DNA of 64,000 nucleotides, from positions 72,001 to 136,000 of the forward strand of contig JAVTVX010000015.1 in assembly GCA_033439265.1 (NCBI GenBank), read 5' to 3'. Each line of letters starts with the position of its first letter. Position 1 is the first letter of the stretch. Below are positions 46,115 through 58,700 of the stretch, in pieces. A model generated the notes under the pieces. It was not told where the DNA came from. It ran no database searches and was given only the letters and a program-made list of their open reading frames with translations. The DNA is from Dillenia suffruticosa (taxonomy: Eukaryota; Streptophyta; Magnoliopsida; Dilleniales; Dilleniaceae). Made by a program: the position numbers and the translations under genes.

Positions 46115-46195
46115 TGCAAAAAGGACAACCAATTGCTTATTCGAATAAGGCTTTGAGAATAAGAAGTCATAGGTTATCTATTTGTATAAAGTAGT

Positions 46196-47104
46196 TGATG
46201 ATACCTGACTTAACAGCAAAAACTTTCTTTATTCCCATGAGATCTCAACTCTTTTATAATCATCCGATAAGAAAGGAAATTCTTATCAAATTTAAACCTT
46301 TCTTAATCTCTAAATTCTAATTCTCTTGGACTCTTGGTAAGGAAGGAAATTCTGAATCTTTCTTAATCTCAAAGAATTCTATATATTTTAAAAGTTTTTG
46401 ATCACAATTCCTACCATTTCGAAAGATCTTATATAAAAGGAAACTATGGTTTTCTACACCTATTGGAGGGCTATATATACAGAGCAAAGCAATCCATTCT
46501 AAACACACAACTCTATACATAACTACTCATACAGCAAAAAGAGGATTCCTAATTCTCTATGTAAGAGGTACGGCTTCATGCCCAACTATATACCATTGAA
46601 GGTACGATTTCTACATCAATCCTATACTACCAAAGGTACGGATTCATACCTAATTCTACACATTTGGGTTTCACTTTAGACTCAATTATACACATGTAAT
46701 GTGTTTTTATTATCTCTCTTTACATACATATCACACCGAGACCACCCAGGGTCATATCTAGGGTTCTTTGTGCACAATACACACAGGGTAAATTCTACAC
46801 ACATGATACACAACTATATGTGAGGCTCCTCAGCTTTATATTTTTATACTTACTGACTTGAATGTTAGAATCCCCCTATCGAGCTAGCCATAGTGGGATT
46901 TTTGCAAGTTTCTCCATTGATGGCAACCTAGCCAAAGCACGGGCACCGGTAAACTATTCATACGACACACAAAGGTAACACAGGGTTATAGTTCAGCCTC
47001 TTTCCAAATTTCCCATCAAGAAGATCCAGTGAACTTCTCGGCACTGGATCCCTACTTGGGTCGAAAGAACAATTATTTGTGGAGTCTAAAAATCACGTCC
47101 AACA
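46196..47104 (+). repeat. left LTR of the nested element
   Basis: Homologous to 49556-50191. Shared blocks include ATTCCCATGAGAT, TTCTCTTGGACTCTTGGTAA, GGGCTATATATA and CCATTGATGGCAA-type sequence. It carries a TATATATA run at about 46471. Confidence 0.88.
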
Positions 47105-47837
47105 GATTTGTGTCATCCATGGGAATGACTAACTGACTAGCCATAGAAATTTTATGCTCTACTTCTTTTGATATGATGTCTCTAAAGCCAACTACAAAGT
47201 GGGGGACGAACGTCTAACTTCTTGCCCTGTTTGGCACCGATAGCCTAGTCCTGAATGTCTCTCATTATCGAAGTACCCAACTACGATCCAAATCCATTAA
47301 ATACCTTAAAAATGACTTTTTGGCTAGCAATAACATAGTTAGAGGTCCCCTCCGTTAAATACTCTCTTGGCTCCATGTCTCGAAACGTGTCGTTAATAGG
47401 GTCCTAGCACCCAAACAGATTGACACCGATAGTTTGGGTTCACTCAACACACCTCTTGGTAGTAGAGTGCTTGACTAGAATCTAGATCCATCGAGTTGGT
47501 TGAGCAACAATCAAATTTCAATCAGTGATAACACAATTAAGAGTACCCATTTGCTGGGTAACTATGGAGATTGATCCTGCTAAGCTCCTCCAGAATCCAA
47601 TTTTGTTGACCAATCTTGAGATTGGCCCTTATGCCCGATAGCCAGCAACTTCAAAAGATAGCATTTTCTTGACATCGAAGTAATGAATTACAAGTCGGAT
47701 CGATCGAAGGCCCCAGTAACGCTCTAGTCTACCATGTTTTCTTTTGCAAGCTCATACTCTCTCGGTCATATCTTTTCGACCTCATGTGGTTAATCTGTCA
47801 GCCATTTGTCTTATGGTACTTTCTCGGCTCTAATACC

Positions 47838-48190
47838 ATGAACATGTCGTCAATAAGGGATGTATCTCCTAGACGGGTAAACACAACACACTCTCTCAAC
47901 CAAACGAATGTGTTGTCAATAAGCAATGAATAGGGGATGTATCTCCTAGGTGGATAGACATGGCCTATTTTCTCAACCGAACGAACGAAGGGGTATCTCC
48001 CAAGTGAGTAAACATAATCCACTCTCTTGATCAAACGAATATGTCATCAATAAGGGGTATATCTTTTAGACGGGTAAACACGATCCACTTTCTCAACTGA
48101 ACAAATGTGTCATCAATAAGAGATATATCTCCCAGACGATAGGCATGGCCCACCATCTCAATCGAACAAACGCATCATCCCTGACTGAGT
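47838..48190. repeat. tandem array of about 65-75 bp units
   Basis: About five degenerate units, each with (G/A)TGT(C/T)(G/A)TCAATAAG, then TATCTCCTAGACGG, then a CCACTCTCTCAA(C/T)C block. Confidence 0.75.
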
Positions 48191-48204
48191 AGTTGTAACC
48201 CACT

Positions 48205-48500
48205 CCCTCAGCTTTGTACCCCATATGGTATTCTCTTGGTTGTACGTCTTATATGGTATTCTCTTAGCTTTATGCCTCAGATGGTATTATCTAAAAAATA
48301 CGCCTCATATGGTATTTCCGCGACTTTACACCCCAAATGGTATTGTCTCGACTGTCGACTCATATGGTATTCTCTTGGCTTTATACCTTGGATGGTATTC
48401 TCTTGGCTATATGCCTCATATGATGGTATTCTCCTGGCTATACCCCTCATATGATATTCTCTTGACTCTACCCTTCAATTGTTATTCTCTCGACTTGATC
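48205..48500. repeat. tandem array of 28-bp units
   Basis: About ten degenerate copies of CTCATATGGTATTCTCTTGG followed by CTTTATGC. The overlapping open frames at 48225-48659 and 48236-48454 arise from this repeat and are not genes. Confidence 0.85.
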
Positions 48501-49019
48501 TTCTGTTTATATATAGGCCTTAGCTCTCAAACGGGATTCGACTTCTTTTTACTTGGTTTTTTATGGCTACTACTATGCCAAACAGGATTTAACACCCTTT
48601 CTCTCGACACCATATTATACCAATTACAACATTGCCCTAGTATACTATCTCGACTTTGAACTTGGTACTCTCTCAACTACAGCGCCTTCAATAATAACCC
48701 AATGATCAAGTCACTCTAATACATGATCAATATGGGAACAAGAATGTAAAGGTAATAAAAAACTCTTATATACTGAATAGTACAACTAAGGAAGCAAACT
48801 CTCTGTGATGAGATGACATTGCAATCGGTCTTCTACCAGTCTCTTGACAAGATGCAGCCCTGTCCTATTCTCTCTTACTACAATCTCTAGCCTCTCACAC
48901 TTACCGAGAGCCTCGACTCTAGGTCAGTTTTCAAATCTGCTACTTATACTTTTCATAACACAAGCACTATGCACTCTCAGCTACTACTCGGTCGAACACT
49001 CTTACTCAAGTCTCTCAAC

Positions 49020-49420
49020 TTCTTGACTTCTTGATCACTTGACTTCTCAGTCTTCTAACACTTGGTCATTCGATCTCCTGATCACCGGTCATTCGATCTC
49101 CGGATCACCCAGTCATTCGATCTCCCACACAAGTCTTCTGACTTCTCGGTATCCCGATCTCTTGATTGCTCAATCTCCCACTCAAGTCTCTCGACTTCTC
49201 AGTATCCTGATTTATCAATCACTCAATCTCTTGGTTACTAGATCTCTTATTCACTCAATCTCTCGGTCACTCGATCTCCTAGTTACTCGATCTCTTGGTA
49301 ACTTGATCTCCCGGTCACTTGATCTACTAATCACTCGATTTTTCTAATCACTTGGTCATTCGACCTCACGATCACTGGATCTCTCGGTCTACTGACTCTT
49401 TGGTCTCTCAACCTCTCGAT
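49020..49420. repeat. tandem array of about 16-bp units
   Basis: Many degenerate copies of a CACTCGATCTCTCGGT-like unit. The open frame at 49039-49347 is a by-product of the repeat. Confidence 0.8.
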
Positions 49421-49555
49421 CGTACACAAATTTCATAAGGCTTATCACCGACAACTTTCGCATTTAATACTCCACTTTTGTGCCTCTTCTAGTTTATCAA
49501 TTCACTCTAATTCTAATACCATTTTTTCAAAATGCCATTATGAATGGAAGACAAA

Positions 49556-50191
49556 TGATGGTACCTAGTTTAACAGTAGAAACTTTCATTATTCCCATGA
49601 GATTCCAACTCTTTATAATCATCCGATAAGGAAGGAGATGCCTAACAAGTTCAAACCTTCCTTAATCCTTAGAATTTTAATTCTCTTGGACTCTTGGTAA
49701 AGAAGGAAATTCTAAACCTTTCTCAATCTCAAAGGATTCTATATATTTTAAAAGTTTTTTATCACAACCCCTACCATTTCAAAAGATCTTATATAGAAAA
49801 AAATTAGAGTTTTCTATACCTCTTGGAAGGCTATATATATAGAGCAAAGATAATCCATCCTGAACATACAACTCTTTTCATAACTACTCATACAACAGAA
49901 AGACGATGCCTAATTCTCAACATTAGAGGAACAGCTTCATGTCCAACTATACACCATCAGAGGTATGATTTCTATATTGATCCGATACCATCATATGTTT
50001 CTCTGTTGATGGCAAACCAATCGAGCACTCGTACAGGTTAACTCCACATACAACATACAGAGGCGATACAGGGCAATAGCTCGGGTTTTCTCTAGATTTC
50101 CCATCCAGGAAGATTCGACAAACTCCTCAATGCTAAATCCCCACTCGAGTCGAAAGAGCAAAACTGTGGAGTCCAAAAATCACCTCCAATA
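49556..50191 (+). repeat. right LTR of the nested element
   Basis: Partner of 46196-47104, internally deleted relative to it by about 270 bp. A purine-rich GAATGGAAGACAAA lies just before it, a possible polypurine tract. Confidence 0.88.
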
Positions 50192-50196
50192 GGAGT

Positions 50197-51300
50197 CAAT
50201 AGCAGTAGTCATGACAGTGACAACGTGGAAACCTTATTTGGTAGCTTACCACTTCATTATAAGAACTAATCACCCGAATTTGAAGTATCTCTTGGAGCAA
50301 AAACTGACCAACACATTACAGTATAAATGGCTTACTAAGATATTGGGGTTGGACTATGAGAGATAGTACAAAGAGAGGGCAATGAACAACATTGTTGATG
50401 TGTTATCAAGGAAAGAATTCTCAGCAGAAGAACAACAAGAGGGTGCAGAAACAATCACAATAACTTAAAGAGATCATTCAGAGTTATGAGGGGATAAAGA
50501 ATGTTGGATACTAACAGCTCAACTAATATCAGAACCTGACTGCAACACAAATTTTTAGTATCAAGACGGCATTCTAAAGTCCAAGAAGAGAATTTATATA
50601 GGGTGTGGTTCTCAACTTAGAACCACGATAATTGAATAGATGTATAGTTCAACTATTGGAGGACATTTAGGATAGAATTACATATAACAAAGAGTGATAA
50701 CTTGATTCTATCGGCCTTTAGTTAAAGTAGCAAGGACCAAATTTGAGCAGGAGTGTGATTTATGTCAGAGAAATAAGCATGAAAATATACTATATCCCAT
50801 GTTGCTTCAGCCATTGCCAATTGCTTCTCGAACATGGACTCAAAACAGTATGGATTTTATTGAAGGCCTACTTAATTCCCCATGATACAATACTATCCTG
50901 GTAGTCATTGATAGACTCATCAAATTCAACCATTTCATAACCTTACAGCATCCCTATATTGCCTTGAAATTAGCTCAGTTGTTCGTAGAGTGTATGTTCA
51001 AATTACATGGGTTACCTAACTCAATTGTGTTAGACCGAGATAAGATATTTACAAGTCTTTCTTGGCAATAACTATTAAGGTTAGTGGGTTCCTAATTGAA
51101 GCTCAACAATGCAGATGATCCCCAAACAAATGGTCAAAGTGAGAGACTAAATCAGTATTTGGAATCCTACCTAAGATTCATGACTTCTGACAGACCAACC
51201 TTTGGATGAAATGACTGAGTTTAGCATAGTGGTGGTGTAACACTAATTTTCATTTTAGCAAACAAATGTCTCTTTTTCAAGCATTATATGGATACAAACC
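50197..51300 (+). pseudogene. chromovirus RNase H (second half) and integrase
   Basis: Directly after the nested element the frame resumes with AVVMTVTTWKPYLVAYHFII, a form of the AIVMAVQKWRPYLLGRHFIIRTD block, then HPNLKYLLEQKL and QYKWLTKILGLDY. The integrase follows: a zinc-binding end CDLCQRNKHEN (about 50755-50785), then MDFIEGLLNSP with the first catalytic Asp, ILVVIDRLIKFNHFITLQHP, and LHGLPNSIVLDRDKIFTSLS with the second. Stops and small frame changes interrupt it. Confidence 0.83.
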
Positions 51301-51524
51301 TAGATCTATTCCTATGGATCCTTGTTTGGAACTTGAGCAGTTGAAGACTTTGTCAAGAACAGATAAGCCATGTTGCAAATTCTCTGTGACCACTTGGCTA
51401 AAACTCAAAATAGAATGAAGATCATTGTTGATCAAAATAGATCTAAAAGAGAGTTTAGTGTGGTGATCTGGTCTATCTTGACCTACAAACCTATAGGCAA
51501 CAGTCTATAGGATTTAAAAGATAA

Positions 51525-51860
51525 TTGAAATTATCTTCCAAATTCTACGGTCTCTTTCCCATATTAGCCAAATTGGGTAAAGTAGTCAATAGATTGCAAT
51601 TGCCACAAGTATCCAAGATTCATTCAATGTTTCATATTTCAATGCTCAAGAAAAAACTTGGTCCTACTCAAGAAACCATGCCTACTTCACCTCTAATAGG
51701 ATTAAACAAGCAAGCTATAGTCAAACCAGAAGTAGTGTTCAAGAGAAGGGTAATTTAGAGGAACAATAAACCTATCACTCAATGGCTAATCAAATGGGTT
51801 AATCTCAGCCCATAAGAATCCACTTGGGAGGATATGAGTTTTATTAAAGTTTAGTTTTTG
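51525..51860 (+). pseudogene. chromovirus C-terminal domain with chromodomain
   Basis: The open frame reads FYGLFPILAKLGKVVNRLQL, then SKIHSMFHISMLKK, the standard end of the gypsy integrase, and PEVVFKRRVI. After a stop it continues KPITQWLIKWVNLSP and STWEDMSFI, which is the chromodomain pattern (V..I..R......EYLVKW......ESTWE). The chromodomain guides insertion to marked chromatin in chromoviruses. Confidence 0.82.
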
Positions 51861-51905
51861 ACTTTTTATTCTTAAGGATAAGAAATTTTTAAAGAGGGAG
51901 GATAC

Positions 51906-52169
51906 TGTAATGGCTAGTAGGAGATATTCAGATTCAACAGCTTATTCCGATAACAATTCAACTTATTAGTTAGTTAGTTTGAATTGTAATGAATCTTAGT
52001 TAAATTGATTAGGGTGCTTGAATAACTTATCAAATAAACTGTACATATAGTTGGAATGATCGGAGGAATGTATGTAGTTGGACAATAATTCATCTCTCTC
52101 TCTCTCTCTCTCTGCTCCTTTCTTTCACACTAAGTTTCTCTTTCTCTTCGCCTACTTCTATTTTCAACA
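51906..52169 (+). repeat. chromovirus right LTR
   Basis: Matches 42092-42398: both contain TTAGTTAGTTAGTTTGAATTGTAA, AACTGT(G/A)CATATAG and GTTGGACAAT(G/A)ATTCAT followed by a CT-rich run. The polypurine tract AGAGGGAGGATAC lies immediately before it. Confidence 0.85.
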
Positions 52170-52463
52170 GTTCTATTTGTTGGATTTTTAATCCAATGTT
52201 AAACTAATATGTATTATGCATTTAGACTATCAAATAAGATTGAGTCCATGAAAAGTGGTCTACTAAAATTTTAGTTGATTTTGGATTCAATATCGGTAGG
52301 GTGTGGAATTTGTATGTGCAAAAACTTAAAGAATGGTTCCCATATTTGTGATGAGTTAAAATAGAGATATCAAAAGATAACACTCTTTAAATAGGGGTTG
52401 TGGTCTTCAGATCTGATGCACCTTCAATTCCTAACATTCCATCAGTTAAAGATCTCTTTATGG

Positions 52464-52930
52464 TGTGTTTGGCAACCTTATGGAAAAGGAAGGTAAAGGA
52501 AAGGAAGGGAAATGATGGGAAAGGGAAGGAAAGGATGGAAAAAAATTAAAAACCACGTTTGACAACAAAATATGTGATGGGAAAGAGAGAAAAAGAGAAA
52601 TAAATAAAAAATCACGTTTAATTAGACAAACGAATAAAAGAAAATATAATCAAAAAGTGTACAAATTTATTATTTTATCTTTTATCCTTTTATTAAATTT
52701 TTAAAATTGAGAGTATAAAATTAAATTTAATATTTATAATTTTAAAATGCAATCTCTCGTCTCCAAAACCCACTCCACTGATTTGATAGAATTGAAAAAT
52801 TGAATTTAGAAAATTTCATAAAAACTTTCCAAAACCTTTTCCTCCAATTAATTATTTTGTTAAACATGGGTATATTCTTTAAAAACCCTCCATTTCCCTT
52901 CCTTTTCCACCTAAATCCTCCACCAGAACT
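52464..52930. repeat. dispersed MITE-like repeat, copy 2
   Basis: Homologous along its length to 7082-7529, same orientation in this window. It begins TGTGTTTGGCAACC and ends in a CCTCCACCAGAAC block. Confidence 0.7.
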
Positions 52931-53780
52931 GTTAGAGAAAACACAAAGATCTGAAAGACTATTCTTAACTCAGAATTCTTGAAGGCTTGTAATTAATACC
53001 CGTTGAAAACCATTAAAAGAAATCTAAAAAATATGGATTTAGTTATACTTTCGTTCAATTGCTATACTCAATTATTTATAATTTTTTAATAATTTGACAT
53101 ATAAATTTAGATTTATTTGATTTATATATTGATAATAAATTTTATCAAATAAGTATGTAACAATATTATCTTCGGCTGTGATCTTCATTTCCTTCTCCCC
53201 TATCTTTCCCTGCCATGTTTTTCTTCCCTCCGAAGATAAACAGGCCGAAGGCTCAATTTCCATCCTTATTGAATTGGGTTATTGCACTGGGGTTGATTGT
53301 TGCGCGGGTCAAGTCATCTTTGTGGGAGGTGACGGGCGGGCGCAGGGGTGTGTGGAAACCGGAAAGTACCCGAGAAGGGGGGTTCTCATTTCTCGGTCTC
53401 AATCAATCTCAGCCTTTTCAGACCAGGCACCCTCCTGTCTGCTGTCGCTTTGGCTGCTCTGGTCACTTTTTACAATTTTCTTCGTCTGACTCTTTTAGAC
53501 CTCCTTTTGTACTTGCCACTGCTTTCACATTGCCGAGGAATAGTATTTCTTAAATAAAGTCTTCGCTTACCACTTCACCCATATTTTTGTCCTCAAATTA
53601 CTACTTCACCCTTTTTAGGTGGCCCATTAAAGTTTCCCATGATTTAGGGGTTTGACTTGAGGCTACGAGTGGGCTGTAAATTTAAAATGTTATTTATTTA
53701 CACTTGAGGTGTTTTTTAATCTATAAAGAGGAAATACCTCACCTATAAATAAGAAAGATTTTGAGCCTAACTCCACCCAT

Positions 53781-53827
<47 letters not shown>

Positions 53828-55140
53828 TTATTTATTTATTTATTTATTTTCCTTTTGTCATAATATCCTCAAATTACATATGAGAAAAGGAAAAAAAGAA
53901 ATAAATTATGGGAACACATGAATGCAAATGTCATGTGAAACTCAAATAAAGAAAGTTAGGAATTCAAAAGCTATGTGATCTATATTTGGCAATATCAAAA
54001 GTATATGTTGATTATTTTAATTTTTAATTTTTAACTCAAATAACTTTAAATTAATTCTTATTTTAAAATATTTTCTTAAGAATTTTAACCTCATATGATT
54101 ATTAATATATTTTTATATAAAAATTTATTTTGAACTAAAATAAAATAAAATATAGTTACTTAAATGAGAAAGGATTTCTCTTCTCTGTTCCCTCTCATCA
54201 AGGGCAATTTTTTATTTAAAAAAAAAAAAAAAGTGAGAAGGGGGGATGAAAGCAATTTTAAAAGTTTATTGAAAGAGAAATTTTGTATTCCCCTTAAAGG
54301 TTTGAGAATATTTTTGTAATATTTGTCGCAAATAAAATATCGCTGCTAAAATTTATGGAGTGTAAAACCCACAAGCACTACAAAAACGTATTAAAAGACG
54401 TTTTTCATGTTTGTTTCTTAGTACAAATAAAACTAGTTCTCCGCTCACAAATGAGGCCCATGACTTTTTTCCTTCATTCTTTCTCGGGTTTAGGAATCAA
54501 GCAGACCCCATAACTCTCTTGCCCATATCAGAGTATTGCCTTCCTTTTGAAGCATAAGGGAAATAAAATTTTAATTAGTACATAATTCAGAAACTTGGTG
54601 TTTGGAGTTTTAGTATAACAAAAAAGAAAATGATTGTTTCTTAGGATATTACATCTCTTTAAGGTTTTCTGAGATCACCCTAGATATTATATCTGTTTGC
54701 AATATAGTGAAATTGATGAAGTGGCCGTGTTCAAATGCCAAAGTATAATTCAAACCATATATTTACAAGAGATTAAATTTTTAGCGCTAAAAAATACCCA
54801 GAAAAAAAAAAAGAAAAAGATAATAACGACACCTACTACAATTATTCTAGTAATTAAAAAAAGGTTAAAATACTGATACATAACAAAACAAATGGAAAGC
54901 AAATGAAACAAATCTGGATCAACAACGGGCACCAAACCGGATGAGAGAGAAACAAGAACGCCAGTCATTTCAATTCCAAAATACTGCGATGCGATGAGAT
55001 TTGGAGGGAGGGCTTTCATTTCAAATAATTGAAATGACTCCGCCAAATTCAAGACCAGGACCTCCGCTTTGTTCGAGTTGAAGGGATCGGTGGAGTAGGA
55101 TCATGAACAAAGAAATTACATATGTACGTTATGTGTACTT
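52931..55140. other. intergenic region upstream of LEAFY
   Basis: It includes a GC-richer patch (about 53160-53560) with open frames in all three + frames but no recognised product, and (TA)n and (TTTA)n microsatellites (53784-53849). An open minus frame at 54750-55052 has no family features. Confidence 0.45.
53784..53849. repeat. (TA)n and (TTTA)n microsatellites
   Basis: About 19 TA units followed by about seven TTTA units. Confidence 0.95.
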
Positions 55141-55247
55141 TGCGGAGTGAAGGTGAATGTGAGACACTGATACTGAAGCTGTGAGCTAAAGAAACAATTC
55201 ACTTCTGCCCAGTGCCGCCGGCTGAAAGATAAATCTCTAATTTACTA

Positions 55248-55255
55248 TGACGTCA
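55248..55255. promoter_or_regulatory. TGACGTCA palindrome upstream of LEAFY
   Basis: A perfect TGACGTCA, the bZIP (TGA/CRE-type) binding core, lies about 520 bp before the LEAFY start codon. A single short site can occur by chance. Confidence 0.3.
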
Positions 55256-55776
55256 AACATTCTACCATACTTATAAATATTAATACTTACAAATGATATT
55301 ATATTTTTAAATGATAATTTTAGATATTTTTGACAGTTGATCTTTAAGAAATATCTTTAATACTTCCTATAATAATTTTAGATTGCCTTCAAAAATGTTA
55401 AACTTTTGAATAATAATATTAAATTTGTAAATGATGCTTTTAACCCTTTCGCTAATAATGCTATGCGTTTGAGCGAGTAGGGAATCCAAATTTGCATGTG
55501 AATTCCAAAATGATAAGTGTTATCCCTTGTCAAAGGCTTTATGAGAATTTTTCCTTTTTTAACGGCAAAAGCCATTTTTAGTTAATAAAGTTGGAAAAGG
55601 GCGATAGAGGCAAGGGGCATTTTGGGGAGTGAAAAAGGTGAAAAGAAAAAGGGGAGCAACCCATATGCTCTTCCAAACTTCTATCCAGTGGCGCTGGCAA
55701 GGCTCAGAGAGAAGAAGAAAGGGGGCCAAAAGAAAAAAGAAAAAAGAAAAGAAAAGCGGAGAAGAAAGGAAACTGA

Positions 55777-58700
55777 ATGGATCCAGAAGCCTTCTTGTAC
55801 AAGTGGGATCATCAGCATCATCATCAGGCGACATCAGGCTCAGCGACGAGAGGGATAGGGATAGGCGTGGGGGTGGCTCATCCTCTGCCATCATCATCAT
55901 CACTCAACAATGTTAACATCAACAGCAACAGCAATAGGATGCTGGAGGCAGCAGCTACGACGTACAGCTTGGGAGCAGGGGGGAGAGTAGTAGTAGCAGG
56001 AGCAGGAACAGGAGCAGGAGCAGGAGCAGTGCAGCAGCAGCAGCTGGTGGGGTTAGAGGAGCTATTCCAAGCGTATGGGATCAGGTACTACACAGCGGCC
56101 AAGATAGCGGAGCTGGGGTTCACGGCCAGCACCCTCTCCCACATGACCGACCAAGAGCTGGACAACATGATGAACAGCCTGTCCCACATCTACCGCTGGG
56201 ACCTCCTCGTTGGCGAGCGATACGGCATCAAGGCTGCCGTCCGTGCCCAGCGTCGTCGTCTCCTTCTCTCTTCCTTCGATGCTGCTGCTCCTGCTGCCGC
56301 CCCCATTGACGCCCTTTCTCACGAGGAAGGTATGCCCGTGTGTGTGTGTGTGTGTGTGTGTATATTCATATTTAATTCATATAGCTAGTCTGCTGGTTAT
56401 TCTTTATTTTTTCTTATTAAACTAAATTTGGGGTTTGGGTTTTGAAAGGGCTTTCGGAGGAACCAGTGCAACAAGAGAAAGAAGCAGCTGCAAGTGGTGG
56501 GGGAGGAGGATGGGAAGTGGTTGCATGGAGTGGTGGAAGCAGCAGGAAGAAGCAACAACAACCGAGGCAACGACGACAGAGGAAGAAGGCCGGTTTGCAG
56601 AAGAAAACAAGAACGGATCATGATGATCAAGAGGATGGGGATGATTGTGAGGACACCTGCAACGGGCTGGATGAACGGGAAGCAGACGCAGAGGCAGAAG
56701 AGGATATAGATGAGCAGGAGAGATCGGGAGGAGGCAGTGGCGGGGAGAGCCGGCAGAGAGAGCATCCCTTCATCGTAACGGAGCCTGGTGAAGTGGCGCG
56801 AGGCAAAAAGAATGGACTAGATTACCTATTCCATCTCTACGACCAATGCCGCGATTTCCTTCTCCAAGTACAGTCCCTCGCCAAGGACCGAGGCGAAAAG
56901 TGCCCCACCAAGGTACCCACGCAACAACCGAAACAGCCTCCTCCCCTCTCCTAACTCTATTTCTTATTTATACCCATGCATATTGCGCAAAAGGTGTCCA
57001 TATTCCATAGCGTTAGCAATAGAAATATAATATACAATGCCCCAATCGTTGACGCATATTTTACAAGTCCGTGAAATTAGGTTTAGCCTTACTTTTCTTT
57101 GTCCTCCATGCCCACGCTACGCCCTTCTTTGTTTCAAACATTTGGGACTCTCCGCCTCTGTCAAGTTCGTTTCCCTCGCACTCTTCCATTCCGTTCCTCT
57201 TTAGAAAGAAAAAACAAAAGAGAAAAAAAAAACCTTTTCTTACCAAGCGCCTTTTTTTTTTTTCATTTCAAAAAGAAAAATATATATTTTGGATTTTTTT
57301 TGGGGGGGGGGGGGGAATAGATACGGCATCCTAATAAGATGGGATTAAAAAGAAAAAAACAGCTGGCTCCATGGGAAACGTGATAGCTCAGAGTACGGAC
57401 TGGCTCACCCTGTCCATCTCTGGCTCTCTGTTCTTCCCATGTTTTGCATTTACATTCTCATATATTACAGTTTATGGGTCTACAACGCTGACTGCTTACT
57501 GCAAGCCTTTATGCTGGGCTTTACCTTTTCTTTCTTTTACATTTCCAGAGTTGATAGATTACTTGCGTAATGCATACAATTTAATTGGTAGGCTGTTTCC
57601 AAAAATGAAAAACATAACACCCATAAAATGTATTAGGGGATAAACAATTTGTCAAGACCAGAGATAGACCAAGTAACGAACTAGTCTAATGTAGTGTTGG
57701 CGAATGCTTGGCCAAAGCTCTTTCCGACTCTAGTCCAAAACCTGTTCAGGCAGGCATTCTGTTTTTCACGTGACGCTGACGCCTGTCTGGAGCACCTTTG
57801 TTTTTGTACTTTTGAATATCGTTTGATTTGACGGCACATTGGCCTCATCATCTTCTTCCCTTTATTTATTTTTCTTTCTATTTTTTTTAATATCCTTTTT
57901 CAACAGCAGTTTACTCAACCATACTGTTGATTACAAAGCTTCATGGACTGTGAATAAAAAAGAACAATAGAAGAAGGATACAGGAAAATGACAGCTATCC
58001 CGTAAAGAAGAGTAAAAAATTCTGGATGGCATCAAGAGTAAATTTTTTAGTAGTTACAAAATTAATAGGCGTATCAGATTTTGGTAAAATGGCAGTTTTG
58101 TCCCTACTCAAAAGACCATTCTGCCCCTCAGCTCTTTCTCTTTTCTCTCTTTATCTTCCCCGATGAAGTCAAGGAGATAAAAATTTCTTCGCTCGTGTTA
58201 AAAAAGTAGTTCTCTCTTGAAATTGATCCATAGGATTTTCTTTGTTTGAAATCGATTAATCCACGTATGGATGATTGAGAAGAGAGAAAAGGAAGATCAA
58301 GTGAGAGAAAAACAAGAAAAGAGAAATATCCATTGAGAAGAAGAGAGCGATTGAGAGAGAGATTGGGCTTTGGAGAGAGAGAGAGATAAAAGAAGGAGAA
58401 GAGGGAAGAGAAGAGGGGTCCAAATTTATGAGGGAGAGAAGGAAAAGGGGGGGTGAAATTGATCCATCTTTTGGCAAGAACAATTATCAAGTTCGAGAAG
58501 AGTAGAGTGGAAAGAGAAAAGACTGAAGGGGCAAAAAGGTCATTTTGTTCGGGAAAGGGAAATCCTCATTCCACCCGAAACCGGAACTGTCTATTTATTT
58601 TCCAGCTAACTGTCAAAAATAAAGGTTTTGCTGAGCATTCAAAATTTATAAATCTTCTTTAACTGGTTGCTGTCTTTATCCCAAGAATATGTAAGACACA

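Larger units (their letters stand above)
46196..50191 (+). mobile_element. non-autonomous LTR element (LARD-like) nested in the chromovirus
   Basis: The left LTR (46196-47104, 909 bp) and right LTR (49556-50191, 636 bp) both start TGATG and end CCAA(C/T)A. The right one lacks a block from the middle. The target duplication is GTAGT (46191-46195) against GGAGT (50192-50196), with one mismatch. Removing the element brings together two halves of the RNase H reading frame. After the left LTR the sequence TTTGTGTCATCCATGGGAATGA resembles a decayed TTGGCGCCGTCTGTGGGAA primer block, giving + orientation. The 2.45-kb inside has no gag or pol and consists largely of tandem repeats. Confidence 0.85.
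42092..52169 (+). mobile_element. Ty3/gypsy chromovirus, interrupted by two later insertions
   Basis: The left LTR lies at about 42092-42398 and the right LTR at 51906-52169. The right LTR is preceded by a polypurine tract (AAAGAGGGAGGATAC, 51890-51905) and starts TGTAATGG. Gag (42661-43200, then 44285-44560), protease, RT, RNase H, integrase and a C-terminal chromodomain are all on the + strand in gypsy order. A LINE (43373-44270) sits in gag and a 4-kb LTR element (46196-50191) sits in RNase H. A possible primer site, TTGATATCAGTGTCC, lies near 42525. It is some distance from the left LTR end as drawn, so the left LTR may extend further. Stops show the element is old. Confidence 0.85.

Noticed and set aside
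48225..49347. Open frames of 72-144 codons
   Set aside because: They are translations of degenerate tandem repeats in a coding-empty LTR element.
54376..54392. CACTACAAAAACGTATT resembling a CACTA terminus
   Set aside because: No subterminal repeats or partner end nearby; chance match to a short motif.
55622..55916. Overlapping frames before and across the LEAFY start
   Set aside because: They lie in other frames of the 5' UTR and exon 1; the frame starting [10 protein letters not shown] at 55777 is the LEAFY frame.
56062..56765. Long minus-strand frames over LEAFY exons 1 and 2
   Set aside because: Shadows produced by GC-rich coding sequence on the other strand.
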